This document shows positions 35,383 to 44,586 of a stretch of 64,000 nt of DNA, piece by piece. This DNA is from Bdellovibrio bacteriovorus str. Tiberius (GTDB lineage Bacteria; Bdellovibrionota; Bdellovibrionia; Bdellovibrionales; Bdellovibrionaceae). The DNA lies in NCBI RefSeq assembly GCF_000317895.1, contig NC_019567.1, positions 3,410,001-3,474,000 on the forward strand, read 5' to 3'. A program made the position numbers and the translations under genes. The notes beneath the pieces are model-generated. The model was not told where the DNA came from and ran no database searches. It was given only the letters and a program-made list of their open reading frames with translations. Positions within the stretch are counted from its first letter, which is position 1. Each line of letters begins with the position of its first letter.

Positions 35383-36207
35383 TCAGGCGATTTCGAGTTC
35401 GCCAGCGCCGATGGTTGCTGCCAGTTTCGCACGCAGACGGGCGACGGCTTGAGCATGCAATTGGGACACGCGGGATTCTGTCACGCGCAGAACCTGACCG
35501 ATCTCTTTCAAGTTCAGATCTTCGTAGTAATACAAAGACAGAACCAGGCGCTGACGCTCTGGCAATTCTTCAATCGCCTGCGCCACAACTTCTTTGATGT
35601 TTTTAACATTCAATTGATTGAACGGGCTGTTGGTGCGGGAACCTTCAAGAATATCCATGATGGATTTCTTGTCGGTATTGCTGAAGCTTGTCGCCTGATC
35701 GATTGGCAACAAACTGACCGGGCGAACCTGATTCACCAGATCGTGGAATTCATCAATATTTACATTCAGTGCCTTAGCCACTTCTTCGTCGGAGGGAGTA
35801 CGACCAAGATCAGCTTCCAGTTGCACCATGGTTTTATCCAAAAGCTTGGCTTTGTCACGGATAGAGCGGGGAACCCAGTCCTGTGCACGAAGTTCATCCA
35901 GGATTGCTCCACGGATGCGGAATTCAGCATAGGTTTTGAATTTATTGTCACGAGTGGAGTCGTACTTTTCAATCGCATCCATCAAACCGATGACACCTGC
36001 AGAAATAAGGTCATCCAGCTCGATATTGGAGGGAAGTCGTACCGCAATCTTCTGAGCGATGAACTTAATCAACGGAGCGTACTCTCTGATAAGGTCATCT
36101 TTTTGCGTCGGAGCGAGCTTGCGTGGCTCTTCCTTGTACTTCTTCAACAATGCCGCATTTTTCCCCATATTTTCCCTCTTGAAGTCTATGTTATCAAACA
36201 GGTCCAT
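35383..36207 (-). CDS. fliA: flagellar sigma factor FliA (sigma-28)
   Basis: FliA directs RNA polymerase to late flagellar and chemotaxis genes. Length 274 or 261 residues; the ATG at 36168 has AAGAGGG 6 bp upstream, better than the ATG at 36207. Region 2 (LDDLISAGVIGLMDAIEKYD, AEFRIRGAILDELRAQDWVPRS) is close to FliA/WhiG, region 3 follows at about 130-175, and region 4 is LNLKEIGQVLRVTESRVSQLHAQAV. It is the last gene of the operon, after flhF and flhG, a common order in polar flagellates. Late genes in the window (fliC, the chemoreceptor) are its likely targets. Confidence 0.95.
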   Translation of the reverse strand: MDLFDNIDFKRENMGKNAALLKKYKEEPRKLAPTQKDDLIREYAPLIKFIAQKIAVRLPSNIELDDLISAGVIGLMDAIEKYDSTRDNKFKTYAEFRIRGAILDELRAQDWVPRSIRDKAKLLDKTMVQLEADLGRTPSDEEVAKALNVNIDEFHDLVNQVRPVSLLPIDQATSFSNTDKKSIMDILEGSRTNSPFNQLNVKNIKEVVAQAIEELPERQRLVLSLYYYEDLNLKEIGQVLRVTESRVSQLHAQAVARLRAKLAATIGAGELEIA

Positions 36208-36247
36208 GCCCTAAAAGTCCAATTCTCACATAACTGTGGAGTTGGAC

Positions 36248-37078
36248 CTAAGCGCTCCCCACGACCTGATCCCAGAACATCTGCATGCCACCGGTGCTCT
36301 CGATTTGTTTGGAGGATTTCTCCACCTGATTACAAATTTGACGAATCGCCTTGGAAGATTCAGCACTGATATCGTGTCTCACAATGAGACGTTGCATTTG
36401 GTTTGCTTTTCGCAAAACCACATCATTGGGAACTGAGCCCCAATAATCCAGACCAATGTAGAGGAACTTGTTCACCACATCGTTGAAGCGCTGGTAAAGA
36501 CCCAGACCTTCCTGTTCATCTCGCACTTGATTGCAAATAATAGAGAAGTGATTCACCTTGTACTGCTTGTGCAGAACCTTGATCAGCGCATAAGCATCCG
36601 CAAAACTTGCCGGATCCGGAGTGATCACCACAGATACCGTCTGAGCCGCCGAGTTCAGGAACAAAACGTTTTCAGCAATCCCCGGGGCGGTATCAATCAG
36701 CAGATAGTCAAAACCCAGAGGCAAAGCACTGACGGCTTCCACCATGGCTCTTCTTTCGAAATGATTCAGATGATTGAATTCAACCACCCCACTGCCACCT
36801 GGAATCAGGAAGACGTCCTTGGACACTTCCATCAGGATGTCGCGCATTTCCTTGCGACCGGCGATAATGTCATGCATGTTTCCGGAAGGACGAACACCGA
36901 ACAAAATGTCCACGTTCGCCATCCCCAGGTCCCCGTCCAGGATCAGCACTTTCTTCCCTTTTTGAGCCAAAGACAAAGCCAGGTTCGCCACCAGAGTGGT
37001 CTTCCCCACCCCGCCTTTGCCGGAAGTGATGCTGATCGTGCGTGTGCGCTGCATATCAAAAGCGTTCATATTTCTCAT
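36248..37078 (-). CDS. flhG: flagellar number regulator FlhG (MinD-like ATPase)
   Basis: A 276-residue ParA/MinD-family ATPase that limits the number of polar flagella, acting with FlhF. The deviant Walker A SGKGGVGKTTLVANLA is at about residues 19-34, switch 1 contains DGDLGMANVDILFG, and Walker B is DYLLIDTAPG at about 135. It overlaps flhF by 4 bp (ATGA), so translation is coupled. No long MinD-type membrane-targeting helix is obvious at the C-terminus. Confidence 0.93.
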   Translation of the reverse strand: MRNMNAFDMQRTRTISITSGKGGVGKTTLVANLALSLAQKGKKVLILDGDLGMANVDILFGVRPSGNMHDIIAGRKEMRDILMEVSKDVFLIPGGSGVVEFNHLNHFERRAMVEAVSALPLGFDYLLIDTAPGIAENVLFLNSAAQTVSVVITPDPASFADAYALIKVLHKQYKVNHFSIICNQVRDEQEGLGLYQRFNDVVNKFLYIGLDYWGSVPNDVVLRKANQMQRLIVRHDISAESSKAIRQICNQVEKSSKQIESTGGMQMFWDQVVGSA

Positions 37079-38508
37079 ACAGCTTCAGAGTCCTGTTGTT
37101 TGAATTTAGTGATTCTGAAAATCAGATCCAAAAGACGCTCTTTGGTTGCGAACTCGAAGTCCTCTGGCACACGCGGACCGATACCGAAGGAATGCAATGG
37201 CACATCAAAGCGTTTCATAAAGTTGTAAATAGTCCCGTGCTGGGTGGATTCATCCAAAGACGTGAAGATCACATCTTTATAACCCAGAACAGAATATCTG
37301 CGGCCCAGCTCAGTCGCATCGCTGTCTTTGGCGTTGGTTGACAACGTCAGATGAATATTTGGATTCAATGCCGCCGGAGGAAGTAGGCTTTTCAGCATAT
37401 GAATCTCGTCGTTGCTTTTCAGGCTCAGGCCCGTGTAATCCACAAGCACACAATCCACATTCGCCAGATAGCGCATCAGATTCGTCCAGTCATTCTGGGT
37501 GCGAATCACCGAGAATGGCACATTCAGAATCTGCGCATAGATCTTCATCTGATCAGCCGCGCCCACTTTGAAAGTGTCTGTTGTGAACAGAGCAATCTTT
37601 TTGCCTTCACGAACCACCATCTGGCTGGCCATTTTGATCAAAGCAGAAGTCTTGCCGCTGCCCGCTGGGCCCACAAAGCAGTGGATCTTCCCTTGAGTCG
37701 GATTCTGGGCAATCTTGGTGTTATCCAAAACATGGCGGGCCACATAGGCTTCAACCAAAGATTTATTTTTCAATTTCAAAGCCGGAAGAGTCTCCTGAGC
37801 TGTAGTCAGGATCTCTGCCGCGATTTCCGGAGCCATGCCCGCTTTCGTCAGCTTTTCAAAAACGAAACTCAGGTCATAGTTGATGCCATAGTCTGCACCC
37901 GGGTGAGAACCCGTGAACGTCTGAGGCATCTGCTGGAACTGCGTGATCACCTGTTTCAGGCTGGCGATTTCATTTTTCAATGCAATCACTTCCGGGCTTT
38001 CCGCTGCAACCACCGGTCTTGCCACTGGTGCCGCTTTTACTGGCGCCGGAGCTGGGGCAGCCGCCTTGCGTGGAGCCGAGTTACCACTGCGGGAGAAAAT
38101 TTCATCCTGCTCCTGGAAGGCATTCAAAGCTCTTTGAGCGGCGTTGCGAACCCGTGTTTCGGATTCATCTTCAATGTCGATATAACGACGCTGAGTGATC
38201 GGAGTTGGTGCCGTGTTCTTTTGCACATGCTTTTCCACCATTTTGTGGATCAGCTCTTTCTGCTGGCGGGCTGTGCTGTTCTGGAAACGGGCACGATCCT
38301 GCTCGCGCAGGCGAGATTCAGCAAACTTCTTTTTCTGCAGGGTTTCCTCAGAGACTGCTGCGGTGATTTCCACGCTGCCTTCCCCGACAAGACCGAAGCT
38401 CTTGTTGTTGTCACGAGCCGACAGAATGATGGCATCAGGACCCAGCTGGGTCTTGACCATCTCGAGGGCTTCTTTCATGGTACGCGCTTCAAATTTCTTA
38501 ACCTGCAT
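37075..38508 (-). CDS. flhF: flagellar placement GTPase FlhF
   Basis: A 477-residue SRP-type GTPase that places the flagellum at the pole. The N-terminal B domain starts with VKKFEARTMKEALEMVKTQL and leads into a variable Ala/Pro-rich section. The NG domain has P-loop CFVGPAGSGKTSAL at about residue 280 and G3-like DCVLVDYTGL, with the usual DTAG altered to DYTG. Its start overlaps flhA by 11 bp and its stop overlaps flhG by 4 bp. Confidence 0.93.
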   Translation of the reverse strand: MQVKKFEARTMKEALEMVKTQLGPDAIILSARDNNKSFGLVGEGSVEITAAVSEETLQKKKFAESRLREQDRARFQNSTARQQKELIHKMVEKHVQKNTAPTPITQRRYIDIEDESETRVRNAAQRALNAFQEQDEIFSRSGNSAPRKAAAPAPAPVKAAPVARPVVAAESPEVIALKNEIASLKQVITQFQQMPQTFTGSHPGADYGINYDLSFVFEKLTKAGMAPEIAAEILTTAQETLPALKLKNKSLVEAYVARHVLDNTKIAQNPTQGKIHCFVGPAGSGKTSALIKMASQMVVREGKKIALFTTDTFKVGAADQMKIYAQILNVPFSVIRTQNDWTNLMRYLANVDCVLVDYTGLSLKSNDEIHMLKSLLPPAALNPNIHLTLSTNAKDSDATELGRRYSVLGYKDVIFTSLDESTQHGTIYNFMKRFDVPLHSFGIGPRVPEDFEFATKERLLDLIFRITKFKQQDSEAV

Positions 38509-40597
38509 GGCTCATCTCCACGAGTGCAACCGATTTCACATCCGCATCCGAAGACAACTCATTGTGTGAAAGCACCACAAGCTGCGGGATAAAACGGGAA
38601 GTTAACTTATACAAATGACGGCGCGATGTCGGGCTGGTCAGCAGGATCGGCTGACCGGCCACTTCCGGATGGTGTTCCACCGTCCGCGCGATTTCGTTGA
38701 TCAGACGATGGGCCGTCGTTGGATCCATAACCAGCTGAACCCCCTGCTCTGTCTGCAACAGGGAATTGGCAATCAGCTCTTCAATGTGCGGGTGCAATGT
38801 CATCACCGGGATATTGCCCATATCCGTGGTGTACTTCGCAGTGATACCGCGAGCCAGACCACGACGAACCTGTTCAGTCAGAACCTCGATGTCCTTAGTG
38901 CGAGGCGCATCGTCGGCCAAAGTTTCAAAGATTGTCAGAAGATCACGGATGGAAACCTGTTCTTTCAACAGGTTCTGCAACACGCGAACCACAGATCCCA
39001 GTGGCAGAAGATCCGGCACCAGCTCTTCAACCACTTTTGGATGAGACTTCTTGAAGTTCTCAATAAGAGTGGACGCTTCCTGACGACCCAGAAGTTCATG
39101 CGCATGAGTACGGATAATCTCGGTAAGGTGAGTGGCCATAACCGTCGGCAGATCCACCACGGTGTAACCGGCAACTTCAGCGTCTTCTTTACGCACAGGC
39201 GATATCCACAAAGCATCCAGGCCAAACGCCGGTTCTTTGGTTGGAATCCCCTCGATACGCTCGGCCACATTGCCCGGATCCATTGCCAGAAGTGCTTCCG
39301 GACGAAGGGTGCCACCACCCACGCGGTTGCCCTTGATCATCAGGCGGTATTCGCCCGGGGCCAACTGCAGGTTGTCGCGGATGTGGATACTTGGAACCAC
39401 AATCCCCAGATCCAAAGCAAACTGCTTGCGGATACTGACGATACGCTCCAGCAGGTCACCGCTGTGATCGGACTCAACAATATTGATAAGGCCATAACCC
39501 ACTTCCAGCTCGACCATGTCCAGCGGAAGCATCGTTTCGATATTTTCTTTTTTCGGAGCAGTCAGCGCCGCTTCGGATTGTTTCTTGGCGACTTCAGCCT
39601 GTTCGGCGCGGGCTTTTTTGATAACCCAGGAAGTTCCGCACAACAAACCACCCATCAGCAGGAACGGCAATGTCGGCAGCCCCGGCACCAGACCCATAAG
39701 AACCAGAACCGCGCCCGAAATCATCACAGCACGAGGCTTCACAAACAACTGACCTGTGACCTCTTCACCAACGTCTTTGTCAGAGTTGGAAGTACGAGTC
39801 ACGATGATACCGGCCGCGGTGGAGATCACAAGCGCCGGAATCTGGGACAACAGACCATCACCGATAGTCAGCATGGTGTAGTATTTGGCAGCCGTTCCGA
39901 CATCCAGACCTTTTTGGATCACACCAATACCCAAACCACCGATCACGTTGATCAGGGTGATGATGATACCGGCAATGGCATCACCACGGACGAACTTGGA
40001 GGCACCATCCATCGCTCCATAGAAGTCCGCTTCACCTTCCACCTGCTTACGGCGTTTGCGCGCTTCGGCTTCGGTGATGTGACCGGAGTTCAACTCTGCA
40101 TCGATGGACATCTGTTTACCAGGCATTGCATCCAAGGTGAATCGGGCTGCAACTTCCGCCACGCGCCCGGAACCCTTGGTGATAACCATGAAGTTGATGA
40201 TCATCAGAATCAGGAACATCACAAAACCGATGACGTAGTTACCACCAACCACAAAGTTGGCGAAAGACGCGATCACGTGACCTGCCGCCTGTTCACCTTC
40301 GTGACCGTGGGTCAGGATCAAACGGGTGGTCGCCACGTTCAGGGCCAGACGGAACAAAGTCGTCATCAGAAGCAATGACGGGAAGGATGTGAAATCCAGA
40401 GCGCGATCGGTATAGATACTTACCAGCAGGATCAGGATGCTGATCGCCAACGAGAAAGTCAGTGCCAGATCCAGCATCATCGGCGGAAGCGGGATGATCA
40501 TCACGGCCAATACGGCAAGCAAGCCCACGGCAATGAACAAGTCCGTGTTCTTGGTGATCTTGTCAAATCGTTTTAAGAACTGAAACAACTGATCCAT
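38498..40597 (-). CDS. flhA: flagellar export gate protein FlhA
   Basis: A 699-residue major export-gate subunit. About eight transmembrane helices lie in residues 20-310, including the conserved cytoplasmic FHIPEP-like loop region with FTLDAMPGKQMSIDAELNSG. A large cytoplasmic domain follows that docks export chaperones (VRKEDAEVAGYTVVDLPTVM, RRHLYKLTSRFIPQLVVLSHNE). The length is normal. The start abuts the flhB stop with a 1-bp overlap. Confidence 0.97.
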   Translation of the reverse strand: MDQLFQFLKRFDKITKNTDLFIAVGLLAVLAVMIIPLPPMMLDLALTFSLAISILILLVSIYTDRALDFTSFPSLLLMTTLFRLALNVATTRLILTHGHEGEQAAGHVIASFANFVVGGNYVIGFVMFLILMIINFMVITKGSGRVAEVAARFTLDAMPGKQMSIDAELNSGHITEAEARKRRKQVEGEADFYGAMDGASKFVRGDAIAGIIITLINVIGGLGIGVIQKGLDVGTAAKYYTMLTIGDGLLSQIPALVISTAAGIIVTRTSNSDKDVGEEVTGQLFVKPRAVMISGAVLVLMGLVPGLPTLPFLLMGGLLCGTSWVIKKARAEQAEVAKKQSEAALTAPKKENIETMLPLDMVELEVGYGLINIVESDHSGDLLERIVSIRKQFALDLGIVVPSIHIRDNLQLAPGEYRLMIKGNRVGGGTLRPEALLAMDPGNVAERIEGIPTKEPAFGLDALWISPVRKEDAEVAGYTVVDLPTVMATHLTEIIRTHAHELLGRQEASTLIENFKKSHPKVVEELVPDLLPLGSVVRVLQNLLKEQVSIRDLLTIFETLADDAPRTKDIEVLTEQVRRGLARGITAKYTTDMGNIPVMTLHPHIEELIANSLLQTEQGVQLVMDPTTAHRLINEIARTVEHHPEVAGQPILLTSPTSRRHLYKLTSRFIPQLVVLSHNELSSDADVKSVALVEMSHAG

Positions 40598-41658
40598 TAT
40601 CTTTTCTTCCTACGCAAACGGTAAACGTATGAAAGCACTTCAGCCACAGCCACGAAGAGCTCCCGGGGAATAACCTGTCCAATTTTCAAAGTCTTGAAGA
40701 TCGTGCGCGCCAGTGGTTTGTTTTCCACGATCGGCACATTGTTTTCGCGCGCGATTTCCTTGATCTTTTCCGCCACGTGATCCGCACCCATCGCCACGAT
40801 TTGCGGTGCCGGCAGATTGTCCGAATACTTCAGAACCACTGCAATGTGGGTCGGATTGGTGATGACGACGTCCGCCTTCGGAATCTCGGACATCATGCGC
40901 TTGCTCGCCATTTCGCGCTGAATGCGGCGAATGCGCGACTTGATCATCGGATCACCCTCGCGCTGCTTGTGTTCTTCCTTGACCTCTTGCTTGGTCATCA
41001 TCATTTTCTTTTCAAGATCAAATCGCTGATAGAAATAGTCAGCACCGGCAATCACCAGCATCACGGCACCGACACCACCCAGAAGCTTCACCACGATCAC
41101 ACCAATGTAGGCGATGATCTGATCGATGGAATAAGTCAGCATGTATGGCACCTGCGTGACTTCACTGCGCAGCAGGAAGTAAAGCACCATGGCCACGGCA
41201 CCCATTTTCAAAATGGACTTCAAAGCTTCGACCAGGGCACGCATGCTGAAAACACGCTTGAAGCCCTCAACCGGATTTACTTTTTCAAAATTAGGGGAAA
41301 CAGCGTCTTCGACCTGCAGAAAGCCGATTTGCACAATTGAAGAGGCGGCGCCGATGATACCGGCAAACAAAAGAACCGGTGCAATCAGGATCATGGCTTT
41401 CACACCGCAGTACTGGGCCGCTTCGGTAAAGTTACCTTCACGCACCATTTTCACCATGTCGTCGCCGAAAGAGTGCTGGAAAACCTCGTACATTTCCTTG
41501 AAGAAAAAACGGCCCAAAGCATACACGCCACCAGCCGCCGCAAGTAACATTACTGCGGACGCCAGCTCCTTTGTATGTGCAACGTTCCCTCGTTTGCGAA
41601 ACTCTTCCCGTCTCGCGTCCGTTGCTTCTTCGGACTTTTCGCCGTTATCTTCAGCCAT
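40597..41658 (-). CDS. flhB: flagellar export switch protein FlhB
   Basis: A 353-residue protein with four transmembrane helices in the first 210 residues and a cytoplasmic autocleavage domain with the NPTH motif (VITNPTHIAVVLKY) at about residue 265. FlhB controls the switch from rod/hook to filament export. The N-terminal EKSEEATDARREEFRKRGNV is the usual cytoplasmic start. It sits between fliR and flhA. Confidence 0.96.
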   Translation of the reverse strand: MAEDNGEKSEEATDARREEFRKRGNVAHTKELASAVMLLAAAGGVYALGRFFFKEMYEVFQHSFGDDMVKMVREGNFTEAAQYCGVKAMILIAPVLLFAGIIGAASSIVQIGFLQVEDAVSPNFEKVNPVEGFKRVFSMRALVEALKSILKMGAVAMVLYFLLRSEVTQVPYMLTYSIDQIIAYIGVIVVKLLGGVGAVMLVIAGADYFYQRFDLEKKMMMTKQEVKEEHKQREGDPMIKSRIRRIQREMASKRMMSEIPKADVVITNPTHIAVVLKYSDNLPAPQIVAMGADHVAEKIKEIARENNVPIVENKPLARTIFKTLKIGQVIPRELFVAVAEVLSYVYRLRRKKR

Positions 41659-41690
41659 CTCGTTCCTTCCTAGAACTTAAAAGCCTTACC

Positions 41691-42470
41691 CTATAAGTGT
41701 TTCATCACATCAAACAGTTTGCTAGCTGTGATTTCAACAACCCCATTCATTTCCATAATCAAAAGCGGAAGGCAGATAAACACCACTGCCATACCCAGCA
41801 TGATCGTCACCGGCATACTTGTTACCAGGACGTTGATCTGGGGGACCGCTCTTCCCAGAATACCCATTGCCAGATTGGCAATCAGGATCGCCACCAGTAC
41901 CGGGGCACACATCTTGATCGCCATTACAAATGCAACTTGTCCGAATACGGCGATTTCCGCAAACGGACCAAAATTCAAAGCCAAAGAACTGACCGGCACA
42001 AGCTCATAGCTTTGCGCGATCGCACTGATCAGCATGTGATGGCCATTGATGGCCAAAAACACCAAAGTCGCCATGGCAGAATAGAACTGCTCGATCACCC
42101 CACCCTGGGAACCCATCATCGGGTTATAAAGCTGAGCCGCGCTCAGACCCACGCTCATGGAAACCAGGTCCCCTGTCATACTGACCACAAAGAAGAACAA
42201 CCGGGTTAAAAAACCAAGAGCCAATCCGACAATCAATTCGCGGACTGCCAAGCCAATGATTTCATTGGAAATTACGAGATAGTCGACGTTGCCGACTTTG
42301 ACCACCGGGTAAAGCACCATACTCAATACCAGAGAAAGCAGGATCTTAACCGGCGTATTCACCAACGGAGAGCCAAAAACCGCGGAAGAGATCACATACG
42401 CCAGCATGCGCAGCAGAACCAGCGCAAACAGCAGAATCTGAGCCTCGGTCATCGCACTCCAGTTCAGCAC
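41691..42470 (-). CDS. fliR: flagellar export protein FliR
   Basis: A 259-residue inner-membrane protein with about six hydrophobic helices. SVGLSAAQLYNPMMGSQGGV is a recognisable FliR segment. With FliP and FliQ it forms the export-gate core. Its start shares one base with the fliQ stop. Confidence 0.94.
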   Translation of the reverse strand: MLNWSAMTEAQILLFALVLLRMLAYVISSAVFGSPLVNTPVKILLSLVLSMVLYPVVKVGNVDYLVISNEIIGLAVRELIVGLALGFLTRLFFFVVSMTGDLVSMSVGLSAAQLYNPMMGSQGGVIEQFYSAMATLVFLAINGHHMLISAIAQSYELVPVSSLALNFGPFAEIAVFGQVAFVMAIKMCAPVLVAILIANLAMGILGRAVPQINVLVTSMPVTIMLGMAVVFICLPLLIMEMNGVVEITASKLFDVMKHL

Positions 42471-42742
42471 TATTCCCTCACCATCACGGCAATATTTTCA
42501 AAAAGATTCACAGTGTAAGAGCTCATTACGTCCATCATCCATGGCCCGGCCAGAACGAACACCGCCGCCACCACAATCATCTTTGGAATGAAGGTCAACG
42601 TCGCCTCATTGATCTGAGTCAGAGCCTGGAAGATACTGACTGCCAAACCCACGACCAGCGTGCTGATCAAAAGTGGCGCCGCCAGCATGGCTGTCGTGCG
42701 AAGAGCGTCTTGTCCCAGTCTGATTACCAATTCATCTGTCAT
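42470..42742 (-). CDS. fliQ: flagellar export protein FliQ
   Basis: A 90-residue protein with two transmembrane helices (AMLAAPLLISTLVVGLAVSI, IVVAAVFVLAGPWMMDVM). It carries QALTQINEATLTFIPKM, the conserved FliQ loop. It lies between fliP and fliR as usual. Confidence 0.95.
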   Translation of the reverse strand: MTDELVIRLGQDALRTTAMLAAPLLISTLVVGLAVSIFQALTQINEATLTFIPKMIVVAAVFVLAGPWMMDVMSSYTVNLFENIAVMVRE

Positions 42743-42750
42743 TATTCACC

Positions 42751-43509
42751 TCACCCGAAACTCTTGACCATGGAACCGATGAGCAAACCCCATCCATCCA
42801 CCAGGACAAAAAGCATGATCTTAAAGGGCAACGAAATCACAACTGGAGGAAGCATCATCATACCCATCGCCATCAAAACGCTGGCAGCGACGATGTCGAT
42901 CACCAGGAATGGCAGGAAGATGATAAAGCCGATCTGGAAGGCCGTTTTCAATTCGGACACCACAAAGGCCGGAACCAGAACCATTGTCGGAACATCGGCA
43001 CGGGTTTTTGGTTTTTCAACTTTGGAAAGTTTAATGAACAATGCCAGATCCGAATCACGGGTCTGATTGAACATGAACTTGCGCAAAGGCGCGAAAGTTC
43101 TTTCAATCGCCTGATCCTGGGAAATCGTGCCAGCCATATATGGCTGGATGCCGTTGGTGTTCATTTCGTTGAACGCCGGCTGCATCACGAAGAAAGTCAA
43201 AAACAAAGCCAGTCCGACCAGAAGCTGATTCGGTGGCATCTGCTGCACACCCATCGCCTGACGCAGGAAGGACAGCACAATAATAATACGGGTGAAACCG
43301 GTCATCATGATCAGGATCGCCGGTGCCAAAGTCAGCACCGTCATAACCATGATCAACTTCACCGCGTTCACAACCTCATTTGGGTTGTCGGTTGTCTTGA
43401 AACCCAGGTTCATTGTTGGCAATGTCACTTGGGCAAACGCACTGGAACCGAAGAAGAATACCAGAGGCAAAAGAAGCAGACTCCAAAGAGCCCATTTATT
43501 TCTGATCAC
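42751..43509 (-). CDS. fliP: flagellar export protein FliP
   Basis: A 252-residue protein with a cleavable signal peptide (LLLPLVFFFGSSAFA), which is normal for FliP. Family signatures are FTRIIIVLSFLRQAMGVQQM and the C-terminal MLPPVVISLPFKIMLFVLVD. It makes the core pore with FliQ and FliR. It overlaps fliO by 4 bp. Confidence 0.96.
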   Translation of the reverse strand: MIRNKWALWSLLLLPLVFFFGSSAFAQVTLPTMNLGFKTTDNPNEVVNAVKLIMVMTVLTLAPAILIMMTGFTRIIIVLSFLRQAMGVQQMPPNQLLVGLALFLTFFVMQPAFNEMNTNGIQPYMAGTISQDQAIERTFAPLRKFMFNQTRDSDLALFIKLSKVEKPKTRADVPTMVLVPAFVVSELKTAFQIGFIIFLPFLVIDIVAASVLMAMGMMMLPPVVISLPFKIMLFVLVDGWGLLIGSMVKSFG

Positions 43510-44204
43510 TGAAAAGACCTCATGCCTTTAAGACGTTTGGAAACGATATCCTTGATTCCACTGATCGCAAATTCCTCGTCCAGATCCAGATCCTTGGCGC
43601 TGCGTTTGCGCGAAGGCGGAGTTTCCTCTTCAGCCGCCGTGTCGTCGAAGTCCACATTTTTGGAATTGGACTGACCCAGAACTTTGCCGAAGCTTTGTGG
43701 CGCTTCTTCAGGCACTTCGTCATCCAGAAGGGACAGGGACTTGATCATGGAGATATTATGATCCGTCACACCGATCAGGATGGACTCGCCCGCCACGCGC
43801 ACGATTGCCAGACTTTTCTTCGGACCCAGGTAGTGCTGCTGCAAAACCTTGATCTGCGTCTGATGTTTCATCGCTTTGGGAACTTTATACTTGCGCAGGA
43901 AGAAGAACGCGCCCGTACCCACAACACCCAGCATGGACAGGGTGAAAAGAATACGGAAAAGTCCGCCGCCTTCAGAGGCTGCTTTCTTATTGGATTCCAG
44001 ATTCAGAAGAATCTCGGATTCTTTGCGGTTGTCATTTTTAGTGACATCCTTTGACTCTGTCTTTGGCAGATCATTTGGCTCTGCTGTCGCGGCCGCGGAA
44101 AGCTCCTGGGATTCAGACGCTGCCGCCGTTGGCGTGGACGCCTGCTCCGCATGGGCAGAAACTGAAACTACAAAGATCAAAGAAAGCAACCAACGCATCT
44201 TCAT
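43506..44204 (-). CDS. fliO: flagellar protein FliO
   Basis: A 232-residue protein with a signal peptide (LLSLIFVVSVSAHA), a Ser/Ala/Glu-rich periplasmic spacer, one transmembrane helix (FRILFTLSMLGVVGTGAFFF) and a cytoplasmic FliO domain (IKVLQQHYLGPKKSLAIVRV, ILIGVTDHNISMI). FliO assists assembly of the FliP ring. The extended N-terminal periplasmic part is longer than in enteric bacteria. Confidence 0.9.
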   Translation of the reverse strand: MKMRWLLSLIFVVSVSAHAEQASTPTAAASESQELSAAATAEPNDLPKTESKDVTKNDNRKESEILLNLESNKKAASEGGGLFRILFTLSMLGVVGTGAFFFLRKYKVPKAMKHQTQIKVLQQHYLGPKKSLAIVRVAGESILIGVTDHNISMIKSLSLLDDEVPEEAPQSFGKVLGQSNSKNVDFDDTAAEEETPPSRKRSAKDLDLDEEFAISGIKDIVSKRLKGMRSFQ

Positions 44205-44209
44205 ACCTC

Positions 44210-44578
44210 TTATCTGAGCTGCTCTACGCGCTCAGCAGGTGAAATAATATCCGTCAAACACACGCCGAACTTTTCGTTCACCACCACGGCTTCGCCGCGG
44301 GCGATCAACTTGTCATTCACGTAAACTTCCATCGGCTCACCCGCCAGCTTGCTCAGCTCGATCACGGAACCCTGAGTCAGGTTCAGCAGTTCGTTCACCG
44401 GCATTTTGGTACGGCCCAATTCCACTGACACTTTCAAAGGGATGTCGAGGATCAGGCTCAGGTTTCTGTCTTTATGTGTTGGCATCTCGCTGGAAGCTTT
44501 TCTTCCGCTGGATTCAGCCATACCGGCAGCTTCCGCCACCAGCTGATCCGCCAGATTATCCAATGTATCGTCGCTCAT
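44210..44578 (-). CDS. fliN: flagellar motor switch protein FliN
   Basis: A 122-residue protein with a SpoA domain in the C-terminal 75 residues (LILDIPLKVSVELGRTKMPV, VYVNDKLIARGEAVVVNEKF). It forms the lower C-ring with FliM. It follows the fliM stop by 8 bp. Confidence 0.95.
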   Translation of the reverse strand: MSDDTLDNLADQLVAEAAGMAESSGRKASSEMPTHKDRNLSLILDIPLKVSVELGRTKMPVNELLNLTQGSVIELSKLAGEPMEVYVNDKLIARGEAVVVNEKFGVCLTDIISPAERVEQLR

Positions 44579-44586
44579 TCATCCCC

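Noticed and set aside
38615-40378. 587-residue plus-strand open frame
   Set aside because: Antisense shadow of flhA.
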